This document shows positions 25,065 through 37,482 of a stretch of DNA of 64,000 nucleotides, piece by piece. The notes beneath the pieces were generated by a model, which was given only the letters and a program-made list of their open reading frames with translations, did not search any database and was not told where the DNA came from. The translations under genes were made by a program, and so were the position numbers. Source of the DNA: Ceratodon purpureus (Eukaryota; Streptophyta; Bryopsida; Pseudoditrichales; Ditrichaceae); contig CM026429.1 of NCBI GenBank assembly GCA_014871385.1, positions 4,056,083 to 4,120,082 of the forward strand, written 5' to 3'. How positions within the stretch are numbered: position 1 is the stretch's first letter; every line of letters begins with the position of its first letter.

Positions 25065-26117
25065 TCAGAGATTCAACTGTGAACAAATCTCAAACCACAG
25101 AAGTAGAGTGACTCAGTAAAGTAGAAAGATCCCCTCTTTGAGAATCCACTATTCCTCCTCCGAGGCTAAGATGAGATTTTCAGCAATCATTTATCAGGTC
25201 CTTGTTGATAGGAATTTTTTGTGTTAGGGAACCGCCCAATGACTTGGAATCAAGTACATGATGATTCTATGAAATGGTTTTGGTCCTCAAAGTTTGGATG
25301 TCTTGAGCAACAGTGAAGGCTCATGACTGGTGGCAACGATATTTTGGTCCCACAGGTGATGCTAGACACCTCAAGTATTGGATTGTTCTTTTTATCCAAC
25401 AATCCAGAAGCTGGAACTGTACTCGGAGCCCCAAGCATTGATCTCGTGACGCAATTTAAAAGAAAATCAGTCATATAATTCTTAAAAAGATCTGAAGGAA
25501 GAAGGTTGAAACTTTCATATATTTAAGAATCATCTGGAGTTATCAACACTGTTAAGCACACTCCTGACATCCACAAGGACTTGTAAGATGATCACAATCC
25601 TATTGAATGATCAGTAAGTTTATCATACTCATTCAGAGAGTCTACCTCGACAAAGTGATGTAGTAACATAATTTATGCTGGTCATTTTAATGTGAGCTAC
25701 TCTTCTTTTGGTCATCGAGCAGTGGAGAGTGATTGCATAGTCATGTAGAGATCAAATCTGAGGCTTAAATATAATTTCAACCGGAGTGTCATCGTCCATA
25801 ATCCAGGAATGGTCAGCATGAAGCAGATGCTCAAGATCGATCTATGTTTGCTGACTATCAGAATTGAGCTAACGTATGTATGACATTTACAGAAAAATTA
25901 CATGAATGCAGGCAATTCAAGGTCTTCACAGTTCATGCTTGAGGGGTTTCTGGACCTCGCTCTCGGCAGCTGAATCTGCACTGCGTAGCATCGACTGGCA
26001 ATCCTAGTAAATCTATTTTTTTTCGTTTCATGAGCTTAAATTTGCCCATCGATGCTATATACTACGGTCAATAGTTTTTAGAAGAAGAAAAATGAAGGAA
26101 CGTGGTTTCTGATCAGA
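25065..26117. other. Intergenic, 3' side of the transporter gene
   Basis: A spacer without a supported gene. It includes the likely 3' untranslated region of the minus-strand transporter. A 74-codon open frame on the minus strand at 25250-25474 has no recognisable features. Confidence 0.5.
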
Positions 26118-28210
26118 TTAGAGTTCTTTTTTCGTCTCGTCTTCAACTGCTTTCATTTGAATCTCCTTGTTGGGCTTGGGCTCTGAAGCTGGTATCAATC
26201 CAATCCAAAGAACAGGAAGCATGGCACAGAAAGATTGGATGAGGATTCCCGTTGGCAACCCTGAGAAGTCCTTGGCAGTGATTTGGAGATAATTTGCAAG
26301 TGCAACGCCGAGGTAACCGTTTGTAAGCCCTGCAATGGTTTGAGCAGATGCGAAGAAGGCAAAGACAGAGGCCTCACTGCCCGGAGGGCATAGTTGGGCC
26401 AAGAGGACTGTGAAGGGCAGGATCTTGAACTGGCCTATTGCTTCCACAAACGCCGATGCTCCGAGTACAAACCACTTGTCTGGAATGCCATACTCCAGGT
26501 TGATGCGCTTCACAATTATGTAATCGGTGAGCATACAGAGCGAGAGGAGTATCTGGACGGCCGCAAACATTTTCCGAAGTGGCAGGCCTTTGAGAGCCTT
26601 GTTGAAGAGCATGCTCCCGAGGAGTAAACCCACTTGCCCAACCAGCCTGGCTACGCCCAGCACTGACACATGCAGACCCAGATGTTCGGTTTGGAAGAAG
26701 AAGATGGCGCCCCCAATCCCGGGGATGACGAAATAAGATGAGAGGAACCAAAGCAGAGGCCTCCACAAAGCAGGCTTCTGTAGGGAGTCCTTGAGTGTGG
26801 CGATTTGATCCCACATTGCTGAAACTACACCTTTCCGGCCTTCCACTTCTTTGGCATCCGGGTTGTCGTCGGTGTCCTTCTTCACGGGTCCCAAGCCGAG
26901 TGCGCGTTCATTCACTGTGAAAGCTAGAAGCAGCTGTAATGCGAGAAGAAAGACAAAAACCAGTACCATGGCTTTTGGAGTTAAAAACTTCATGGCGTAA
27001 CCGGCTGACAAGTTTCCCACCACGCCACCCGCAGCCATGGCTAACCAAGCAAATGACTGTAATTCACCTGAATGGCTCACAAACAAGAGAACAGACATCA
27101 GAATACCAGCCAGATGACCAGGATTGAGCAGGTGCATGAAGAACTGAATACTGGAACTGATAACAGCGCAATCTAATATGATTTCCAAAATGCAGACAAC
27201 AAGCTTCTAACCAACTTCGATCTCCTCTCGGAGCTATATCCATTAGCTGTGCCCTAAAAAGGTATAGGAGAAGAGGGAAAAACGGAAATGAAGAAGAAAA
27301 GAAACGAACACCAAAATATGATTCCTCGGTGAGCAGATAGAGCTATCAAGTGAATTACCTTGTTGCGCACCCACTTTGTTCTTCCCGGCCTCAGCAAGCA
27401 TGGCATCCTGTACGACCTCCGCTATGCCACCCCCGAAATTGGTGATCGTGAGGAATGCTGTCAAGAGGTTAGCCGTGGATGATACTCCAGCGAACATCGC
27501 TATTGAAGCCCAAGCAAAAAGTTGAAGCCCAGCTGTGACATGAAATCAGATGCAAGATTAACATCGAGTCAAAGTACATTAAAACTACTAACTCGCGTTT
27601 GCAATGATACAAAATCTTGTTGCAGAACCTTCACATTTCCGAAAATTTGGACCTGAAGTGGTGCTACGTTAACTTAGAACTCTGGGACAGTTCTGCTGGT
27701 AATCTCACCTGCAATAATGACGTAGGGCACACGATGCGCGCCTTTAATATACACAGAGTCCGAAATGATACCATACACAGGCTTGGCAACCATGGGAAGT
27801 GCGGCCGTGGACATGAGAAATTGCATTGTGCCCGGATCGACCTACATAGAAGAGTAAAAACATCAGCCAACTTAATTTCGAAAACAGTGAACAAAGCAAA
27901 TCCCAATCTTTAAACCACCATAACTAGTGGCCCTCAAAACCTAAATCACAAGAAGAGAAAAAAGAAAATCAGAACACAACAAATGGTCAGTAATTTGCCA
28001 TTCGACTTCAATCTCAAATCAAGCACGGATCAAAGCACTCTCGAGTTTTTCAGAATTCATCACCGAACGCCTCACCTTCAAATTATCCTTGTACCAATAA
28101 GTCATGGCCATCCAGGGAAAACATCGTAATCCCTGCGTGAAGTAACAGAGCGTTATCAAGGCCAGGAACGAAGCACCATAAGTGCTGCTCAGGCGCTTGA
28201 TGCCAGCCAT
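26118..28210 (-). CDS. Folate-biopterin transporter family protein, 4 exons
   Basis: Minus-strand exons are 28076-28210, 27709-27841, 27359-27532 and 26118-27067; junctions are GT-AG and phases close to 1392 nt (463 residues). The protein is a multi-pass membrane carrier of the BT1/FBT branch of the major facilitator superfamily, which moves folates or pterins. Visible hallmarks are GLRCFPWMAMTYWYKDNL near 32-45, MSTAALPMVAKPVYGIISDS near 54-73, RVPYVIIAGLQL near 80-91, NFGGGIAEVVQDAMLAEAG near 115-133 and about twelve hydrophobic segments. It starts at the first ATG (28210) with no long transit peptide, so a plastid location, known for some plant members, is not indicated. Some eukaryotic members of this family have other substrates, so the exact cargo is open. 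Confidence 0.88.
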
Positions 28211-30813
28211 GGCTCCTGCCTTCACAGCACGACCAAACCCCTCCTCCCTTCACCTCAAAACCTGCACAAACCATCCACTCCCAAAATCACCTCCACAAAC
28301 AAAAAAACAAAAGACCAAAAAAAAAAAAACACCACAACGACAACAATGCCATTTAATTCACAACAAAACACAAAAACACCAGCAGAACAGCCTAAACCTC
28401 AAACAACAAAAAACCAAACTCACATCTCCCTCCCAACACCACCAGAAACGACATCAGAAGCACAAAAAATGTCATCGTTCACAAGAAAATTACCTCCTCC
28501 AGAAAAAGACAACCACCAGAATTCTCCAAATCCAACCTTCTCTCCAAAAAATCCTACGAGCTCAAAAACAAACTCACAGTCCCCTACTCACCACCTCACT
28601 GCTCTCCATGAGACGTCATCACCTACAGAAACACAAACACACACCAAATACACCACACCAATTCCCTCAGCAAGCTATAACTACACTAACACCCCAGTTG
28701 GGCTCCGGTGAAAGAGCTCCCAATTGACCCGGCAAGCGTGAATTGTGACCTCAAACCACCAATCTGCCCCAAACAATGAACCTGATCGAAGCTAACAAAA
28801 CGACGATGATGCCCAAAGGTGGGAGCTTGCGGACAAGAAAAGGGTGCTCAAGTGCAAACTTTGGAGAAAACTAGGCTGTGGATTTGTCTACTTGAACAAG
28901 GCCGGAGTGGAGTGACGGGTGACTAAACGTTGCGCCAGTGAATGATGGTGTCCCCTTCAAAAGGCCTTGACTCCCAGTCTGGTACCGGCGATGCGGCTCC
29001 ATCACTTTGCATCCGACGACAAGTGTTGCCTCCACCACCTCCATGTGCCTGTTTTCTGTTTTCCTTTGCCTCCTGTTTGTTTGTTTGTTTGTTTTTTTAA
29101 TTAATTTTTTTTAATTTAAAAAAAATTAAAATTTGGTTTTTGGCCGGCTGAGGGAAAGTGGGTTGGTGACACGTGGCAGATATATGGGCTATGAGTGGTG
29201 TGGGAGGTGGCGTTGCGGTGATGTGTTGAATTTGTTTGGGTGTTTTTGGGAGCTGGAGTTGTACAGCATGGCTGTTGTGGCACGGAGATTGTGGAGTAAC
29301 TTGAGCTCCGAGTGTTTGTGATCAGTGATGCTAGGGCTTCTTTATGACATTTAGACCAGGATGCTACCTCCCACATACTTGTGAAGATATGTTTTTTTAA
29401 CATGCCGCTTTTGTTGCATGAAATTCTAGAGCACTGGGTCTTTTCCAAGTTACATAAGGTTGAGGTACTTGTTCTCCATGGAGTATGCAGGTTCTCATAT
29501 GTTTTAAAACAGGACATAGTTATGAAAATGGAATTCAAACGAAGTGATTTCAAAATCTTTGGAGTTGATATGAAACAAATATGAATGAAAAAATGGCAAC
29601 AAATTAGATGGTAATTTTTCAGAAGGTCCTTCAAAAATAAAGCATATCATGTAGATAGATTCTTAGAAGAATGGTTGAATTCTTTGTATGTGTCAAATTC
29701 GCCTTGGATGGATTTCCAAAAAAAAATTTAGAAAATCATGTATATAAAAAAATAGTACAAACATATAATAATTTTATACCACTAAAATTCAATCTAAATG
29801 ACAATCTTAAAGTGTTTGATTTGTTCGATACATTGAGCCTTAAGCGTTTATGAGGACAAAAGTGTCCATTTCCATATCTATTGATTTTATATAAATCAAT
29901 CGTGTTTGATTTGTTTTAGATGTTAGTGGAAAGACAAAAGTTTGTTTTATAGTGTGGAGGATTTTGATGCATGGATGGAGTTATTATTTGGAATCATAAA
30001 GGTTTGAAGTGAAATGTTTATTTTTTGATTTAATACTTCTATAAATAAAATAATGTGTTCATATATTATATTTGGATAAATTCAAAATGAAAGGCTGAAG
30101 GTCAAATATCAAAATTGTAATCCTAGCAGTATTTCAACAATGATTTTCTAAAACTATTTTTTATGGTTGAATTATTTTTGTTCAATATAAATTGATAACT
30201 CCTCCTTTGTAGATCTGGATCTTGTAAGACCAAACTAGGCACAAACTTCTTCTTTAAAAACTTTACAGAGATAATATACATGCATAAATTTCATTTGTAA
30301 TTTGAAAGATTTTATCACATCTTACAAAAGGAATATTGAAACATATACCTATCTTAACACTTTAGATAGAGTCATAAATAAATGATGTTTTTGGTCATAT
30401 AATTGTGTGCTTTTCTGAAGAATTCAAACACAAGTTTTTCAAAGTATGCTTTAATTTTAAAGGAAGAAAAGCTGTATAGTTTTGTCTTTTTATTGTTGAA
30501 GTAATTAAAATGAAAGTTTACTCTGAATTTTTTTTAGGGTGTATGCCTATCATCTCCAAGCTGTAGAAGACAGCATAATACTAGCAATCCAAATCTAATG
30601 TCACTTCCATGGTGTTATTTTGTGATAGTATTATCATAAAATTGATTACAAAGATGCTCAATGGTCCAAAATTCTTAGAGCATTTCTAGATGTTAAATTA
30701 TAGATGGACTTTTTTGAATGTCAAAAAGTATATTTTCACATACACATACAAATACTCTGTAAAAAGAAAAGAAAAGAATCAAATACAAATATTTAAGAAT
30801 AATGTTTTTAGTA
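28211..30813. other. 5' region of the transporter gene and AT-rich spacer
   Basis: 28211-28727 is A/C-rich, the complement of the transporter 5' untranslated region; the frames in it are low-complexity. A GTTT run sits near 29078-29095. Beyond about 29600 the sequence is AT-rich with no gene seen. Confidence 0.5.
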
Positions 30814-31902
30814 TTAACCCCTAAAGCATCAACTCAACAGTTTTGGTATGCTATAGGTCCGGTCAGGCTCCATATGAGCCAAATTTTACCGGATGTGGCT
30901 ATAACTTTGGCACAACATGGGAAATTGTCATATCTTTTTAACAAGACCAAATTTTACTTTCATCGGGCCCGTAGTTAAGAAATAATTCGTGTTTAAAGAT
31001 CAAAATTCAATTTAGGGCAGCTGAGGCAGGTTTGTGGCCGATGGGAGTGGTGTACCAAATCTGTGATAGTCTACAGCGACTTCAAATGATCCTTTCTGAA
31101 ACCGTTTCACAATTATTTTAAAACTTGATTTTGAAAAATCCAACCGTAGCAACTTGTTCAAAACCATCCAATTAGTCTATGTACCAAGTTTTGTAAATTT
31201 TGACTGTACGGATCTTGAGATATATTTAGTCAAAGTTCCAAGTTTTATAAAAACTTTCAGACAGATCAATAGTGATTGGGTCACCTTTGTCACCCATTTT
31301 TCCTTCACCATTTTCTCCTCGTAAACCACATTATGTGCTGTAAAATTCATATCTATTTTGGATTTATTTATTTTTTGGATTTCTTTCCTCTACAATTTCT
31401 TTTCCATACAAATGCATATACACACCGCTCGGATTTCAAAAAACAGACGGTCTTCTTAGGCATTTGTAGTGTGGAAAAAGAGCCAGTGTATATGCATTTC
31501 ATTCGACTCCCGTCACTAGAAATGTGATTTTCCAATGCTTTTGTGTGTTGTATTGTCTTCAATTTTTTTGAGCATACTCCCAACTCACTTTAAAATCCAA
31601 AACTTAAGAGCCTCCAACCACAAGATCTCAAAAAATTGGCTGTTTCACTCTTCAAAGAGTGGTTGTTCCTGACGGCCAGTACCAAAAAAAGTTTTTCTCT
31701 CAAGTTCAAACCTTATGATCTTCCAAACAGTGAGGAGTTACAATCTCAAATTCGAATAAATTTTAAAGAATCTAACCGTAGGATCTAGTACCTAACTTAT
31801 ACATGTATGTGTACACAAATTTGCATAATTCTACTTCGAACTAAAACATGGTAGAATTGAGGCAGAATTTAGGATTTTATGGCCAAAAACTTTAGGGGTT
31901 AA
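30814..31902. mobile_element. Possible TTAA-flanked element with 13-bp terminal inverted repeats
   Basis: TTAACCCCTAAAG at 30814-30826 is mirrored exactly by CTTTAGGGGTTAA at 31890-31902. Read as a TTAA duplication plus ends beginning CCC, this fits piggyBac-type ends; read as a TTA duplication, it fits PIF/Harbinger. The 1.09-kb interior has no transposase frame and is less AT-rich than its surroundings. The call rests on one 13-bp match and could be chance. Confidence 0.35.
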
Positions 31903-34372
31903 TTGCCATGTAATCTACTCTTTGTTATAATATTATTGGTGATCTCTTAAATTGTATTTGAGTTGTGAACAATAAAATTATCAGCCTACTTCCTTCCTAA
32001 ATACTTGGACTTATTAATATTGACAAAAATATACAAAAATCCTTCAGAAAGTGCTGAATAGGAGAATAAAACCACATACTATTTTATTTTTTGGTTAATT
32101 TTACAGGTTGTAAATTAGAAGTTCAGAAAATCCAAATCACGATGCTTTCAATTTTTGTACTATAGAAATTTCCACATTATAAAAATAAATGAATTCATGA
32201 TTTCAATACAAGTCCTCTTCATCGTCACTTACAAATGATATGTTCTAGAAATTTTGTATTGGTGTTGCTTTTAGGTCTATTTCAGATCAATATAATTTAA
32301 TTTTTATATAAATTTAAAGTTAAAACCACATATTAACTTTTATTTTCTCAAAATACACACATTAGTTAAAATCATGGTGTAATTTATGTCAACGTGGAAA
32401 TTGGAGAGAGTTTTATCCCCATTAATTATGAAGAAAAATCGTCACCGTTGTAGTGACCATCGTCATCATGTCCATTGGTATTATTGGTCTTATATGGTCG
32501 TGAAAAGAAAAAAGAGATTGAAGTTGGAGTTGGAAACTTAAAAAGTTGTTTGAAAGGTTATATAGATTATATAGATAGCTTTTCAAAAAGTTATTGCAAA
32601 ACTTATTTCAAACAATAATAATAAATCAAGTGACATGTTTTAAAAACAAAAGCAAAGCTTGACTTCATCTCCTTTCATGTAAATTTTATTTTATTTCATT
32701 TTATACAAACACCTTTCATTCATATTTGTTAGTTTGGATTTTTTTGGATTTTTTTCACAAAGTGGTCTCCAAGCAATTTTCAAATTTACACACTGCAAAC
32801 TATCATTCAAAAAACGAGTAACTTTGTTTTTAACTTTACTTCAATTTTGTCAATGAGGTACTCGGAGAAGGTTTTAACCTAAGAAAATCACAAAGGAAAT
32901 AGAAAGGCGTGGGCGTTTGCGTGGTTGTGGTCATGATTGTTGTTAACCTAGCATCACTTGCAAGTTCTTAAGTATACATCTAAATTTACATTTATTAATT
33001 TACTTCCTATATGTAAGACTTCACACTTTTATGGCAAGTGCTGCAATAGAAAATTTATTGTAAAATATTCAAATTTATATTCAAATTAAAAAATTATGAT
33101 TTTTTATCGACGGTTGTATATAGCATTGTATAGCCCTACTGTATTAAATTGAAATTAATGATATAGTATATTAAATTAATTAGAGGATTGCACCCACTAC
33201 AAATCTAGAAAAGAAGAAGACTAATGTGAAAGGAAGTTGATAACAAGAAAAAGAGATCAATTATATCAATGGGTTTTTTTTATTGTTCCTTGCACTTCAT
33301 CTACTCCACCTTTTCTTCTTTGTCTCATTCAATTGATCAAAAATTAGATACATAATGCAAATGAAAGTATGAAAAATATATATTTTTCCTAAAATAAGAC
33401 TATAATTAAATTAAATTAGACCCAAACCAGCCTGGCATATACACCATCTGAATCCGGTTATACACAACCCCCAGATCCCCGTTGCAACACCCAGGTATAC
33501 ATCGACCCCCAACACATTCCCTAGTATCAGCACCAACACCCCAATATCCAGATCCGGGTATCATAAATCCACACCACAAAACCGTCACTGCACCTAGTAA
33601 CCAACATTGTCGAATGAGACGCACACCAAAAACCGCCGAAATCCATCTCTACCTATAAAAAGCTAATATTTACGAAATAATAATGTACCCATGAAGTAGA
33701 TGATGTGGGCTGAGGTCTAGTAACAGTTTTTTGGTATACAGTTCAGTACCTGAAATCTAGAAAACGCATAGATTATGCTGGTTTTTGGTACAGTGACGGG
33801 TTTGTCGTCGTCTCTCTCGCAACGCAGTGAATCCTTCGCATCGAGGTTTGTTGACAACAATCCAAAGCTTGACATCGCTTCTCCGTCTCCATCACCTCAC
33901 TAGACATCATTACTCCCATTCTGGTAACTCTCTTCGAAACTTTCTGTTCAAAAAACCGTATCTAAATCACATGTCAGATGCGTTTTTTTTCCACATGATA
34001 CTAGGGCAGAGTTTCATTGACTCGGGTCCGCAACCATGCTGAGATCGATCAGCTCTGAGCTTCCTGGTGGTGAATCTCGTAGCTTTCGTGGTACATAGAA
34101 CTGGGTTCACTTTGGTTTTGCTTCTTTTTGGATGTGTTGGGATGTTGTTGTGAGGTGATGTTTTGAGCTCACAATCTGTGGGTATGGTGGATGGGGGGAT
34201 GGGATGTGGAGCAGGGAGCTGTGAATTGTGGGGGATCGAGTGAGTGGGGGTTGTGGTTTGGTATATAGAAGTGGGATTCACTTTCGGAGCGTGAGGTGCT
34301 GGCGAGGGGAGCTCGGGAATTTGTGTGGTTTCAGGAACCCTAATCCAAGGTGGGAGAATTGGAGTTGTGAGG
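31903..34372. other. AT-rich spacer and 5' region of the FYVE-ankyrin gene
   Basis: No gene is visible. 33420-33660 is C-rich on the plus strand. The last 300 bases before 34373 are GT-rich, like a plant 5' untranslated region, and contain AACCCTAAT near 34337. Confidence 0.5.
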
Positions 34373-37300
34373 ATGGAAGATCCTCCGCCGTATGAGGAAG
34401 TGTCGCACTGCAGGGTGTGCAATTGCACGTTCACCACGTTCAAGCGCCGGGTGAGCTCCTCATCTGGGTATTATGGGCAGCTCGTGTGAGGTTGCGATTG
34501 GATCTGGGTCGGGTTTCCAGGTTTTTGGAGAAGAGGATTTTTTGGTGTAGATGAGCTGCAATAATTTTTGCATTCATTTACCCTTTCTGTGACTATGGCA
34601 GGAATACCGGTAGATAGTGACTTACTAAGATTTTTTATGTTGTGCAGCATCATTGTCGTGCTTGTGGGAGAAGCCTGTGTAACGAGCATTCTTTGAATCA
34701 GAAGGTAGGTCGAGTAATGGGGGTGTAATCAGGGTTTAGGGATGTGGAGCTGGTTATGTTCATCTATGTTTAGGATTGATTGGTTATAAACTTATTTGCA
34801 CTTGCACTTGTAATTACCTCTGTGATTGCATTTCTGGTAGGTGTTGGTTGCCGTGGTGGCTGAATATTTGTTTTGTTTTGTTTTTTTGTTTTTTTTTTGT
34901 TTTTTTTGTTTTTGAGTTAACGTGCTTTTTTAATCCTGCTGTGGAATGTATTTGACGCCCTTGAGGATGGTGTACTTTTTTCGTTTGGAATTCAGGCTCT
35001 TCCCCAATTTGGAATTTACACCCCAGTACGAGTTTGTGATGATTGCCTCAAGCCTCCCAAGTACGTATGCAAATTTATTAGTTGTTTGTTTTAAGCATTT
35101 TCAGAGATGCATTTGTTTGGGGCCAGTTGCACATTATTGTTATTCCTCTTTGCTTCTTATGGTGTGTTTTCATGAGAGTATGCTCGGATTGAGCTCGCTC
35201 AAGGCAGGTTGCGCAATCTTTCACAGCGCCTCCAATGCTAAGAAATATTAGACTGCTCTGGGGTTGAGTTGGTTACTTGCTATGTAGGGTTCCACCTGAC
35301 ATGCAATATTAAAACCTCTGTGTGGAACTGGTCAAGTACGTCACAGCCAGGTTAGACTTTTTAAATCGTTGAATTTGAAACTTGAGCTATTCTCGATTGT
35401 TCAGGGCCAGAGCGAAGTCAGTGACCAATTCTTCCAAAAATATTGGGGAAGCTGTTGAGAAGACAAGTACATCAATTAGCAAACTGAACCTTTCTTCGGT
35501 TGATCGTAAGGAGGTTGAGGCAGCTCCTGCTCCACCACCAATTCCAGCCGTCGAGTGCACTTGTGGTATGCCATTGTGCATATGTGAAGCTCCTGCGCCT
35601 GCCCCTGCTCCTGTTCCAGCGCCAGAGGTATTTTTTAAAGTCTTTAAGATACTATGCATGAATACTTTGCCGTGTGAATCTCCAAAGGAATGCATAGATT
35701 ATGGTTATATAATATGCTGAGAGGAAGCTTTCTGCTCATTTGGATGTTCTCTAGGTATTCACATGAATTTATCAATTTTGACTTTCTCTTTTTTTGTGTT
35801 TGTTTTGTTCGTTGATCCAAGTGAGAACCTGTCTCTTCGCAGATGCGCTCGCCTTCGCCATCTCCCGCCGTCCCACAAGTGAGACCAAAGAGGGTGACTC
35901 CAGCTCCTTCTGGCACACCCTCGACTTACGGAAGTAGTATGCCTAGGTACGCTTATTGCACTATCTATGATATTTTTGAATGTTGGTTAGTCTGTTTCAT
36001 GCAGAACAGGGCTAGCTCCATCATGAAGAAGTTTTCTGAAATGTAATGTTTGTGTGTACTTTTGCCTGAACTAGGTACTTTTTTTTGGCTCTCCTGAATA
36101 CTCAAAGGTTATAATGATCTATGGTTCATCTTCTACTTAATCGCTAAGTATTTTATGTGAAACTCTTCTGGGTTGTCTATGCAGTTTGTTTTTTCAAAGT
36201 GGATATACTCCACAGGGAAGCACCCGCCCTTCCTCGAAGTCATACGAGCCTACTGGAGAGGTATATTGATTTGTATGTTGTGGGTCTTAATGGAATCGGT
36301 CTATCTTATGTTTTAGGTTCTATTCTAAAGTCATCGATTCAACATGTTGTGTATGTTATAAGATGGACTTTCTACTATCACGAAGCCTTGCTTTGGTTTG
36401 TAGCTGAACAATCATGTTCCTTACAATAGTTTTTACTGTTGTGGATTTTTATCCACTTAAGCTTTGGACTTGTTGCATGTTTCACATCTTTGGGCTCTGC
36501 CATGCAGGGACTAAGGGAGGCTGTCAAAGCTGCAGATGTTGCTGCAGTGAAAGACCTGCTAGCACGGGTTGGTGTTCCATCTTTGCTTCTCTTAATAGAC
36601 CTATTTTTTGAGAGCAGCGTTTTGTTTAATTGCTGTTTCAATGGCCGTTCTTCGCTTCCACAACCGCATATTTAATTTTCTTATCACGAGCTTTTGAATT
36701 GCTAACCGACATTGTATGATCGTTTTTCTCTCTGGGATTTTACAACCATATTAAAAATCTTGCTGAGTTCAGTTTTATAAGTTTACCAGTTATACTTATA
36801 ATAGTTCATGTTGCAGGGGCTCGATCCCAACTACGTTGACAAACAAGGGATGTCATTGCTTCACTTGGTGAGTACTCACTAATACAGATTTTCTTTGATG
36901 AGAGCGCAATTTGTTTATTTGTTTGATGCAAGATTATGTTATATTCGTTTGGAGTTGAGGGCGTTACTGTGGTTGTTATTTCATGAACATGCTATTTTTA
37001 TAGCCTGCATAGTGTATTAGTGTTGTTCACTACAACCTTTCCTACCCATGCTGATTGATTTTTGGATAGTACCTGCAGGCTGCAATGTTCAACTTCACGG
37101 AGATCACCTTCATGCTGATGGATGCAGGTGCCAATGTGTCAGCTAAGAATTCACAAGGTGGGATAATGCTCATGCGAACTTTATTTTGTAAAGCTTATAT
37201 TGGTTTGTTCATGCTAGTATCAACTATCAGGGTTGCTGTGACAGTGTGATATGGTTCAGATTTTATCAGGGTACATCATCCATCTTTCTATTCCAGACCT

Positions 37301-37482
37301 TGTTCGATTGTCTAAATATATTTAGTGATCATTTAGAAGAGCGCTCAATGCGTTTGGCTCTTTGTATTGCAAAAGCTGACGAAGTAAACAATGTGCTTAC
37401 AGGAGAGAGTCCTGTTGACTGTGCTCAAACGACTTTGGGATACAAAATGCGGCAACGAATAGAGTCTTCTAGAGAGAGCTAA
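34373..37482 (+). CDS. FYVE-like zinc finger plus ankyrin-repeat protein, 10 exons
   Basis: Exons are 34373-34450, 34648-34704, 34996-35060, 35405-35627, 35843-35946, 36185-36260, 36508-36567, 36817-36867, 37079-37157 and 37403-37482; all are GT-AG and phases close to 873 nt (290 residues). Residues 10-65 form a FYVE-type double zinc finger: C13/C16, the basic RRHHCRACG motif with C29/C32, C37/H40 and C59/C62. The usual WxxD motif is absent and the sixth ligand is His instead of Cys. FYVE domains bind phosphatidylinositol 3-phosphate on endosomes. Residues about 95-200 are Pro/Ser-rich and include a small Cys cluster (CTCGMPLCIC). Residues 202-290 hold two to three ankyrin repeats (DPNYVDKQGMSLLHLAAMF, GANVSAKNSQGESPVDCA). 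A membrane-trafficking adaptor is the likely role. Confidence 0.87.

Noticed and set aside
28182..28727. Plus-strand open frames rich in Gln, Lys, Pro
   Set aside because: Low-complexity complement of the transporter 5' region; no domain and antisense to its first exon.
35387..35695. Minus-strand frame with Gly-Ala repeats
   Set aside because: Antisense shadow of the Ala-Pro stretch in exon 4 of the FYVE-ankyrin gene.
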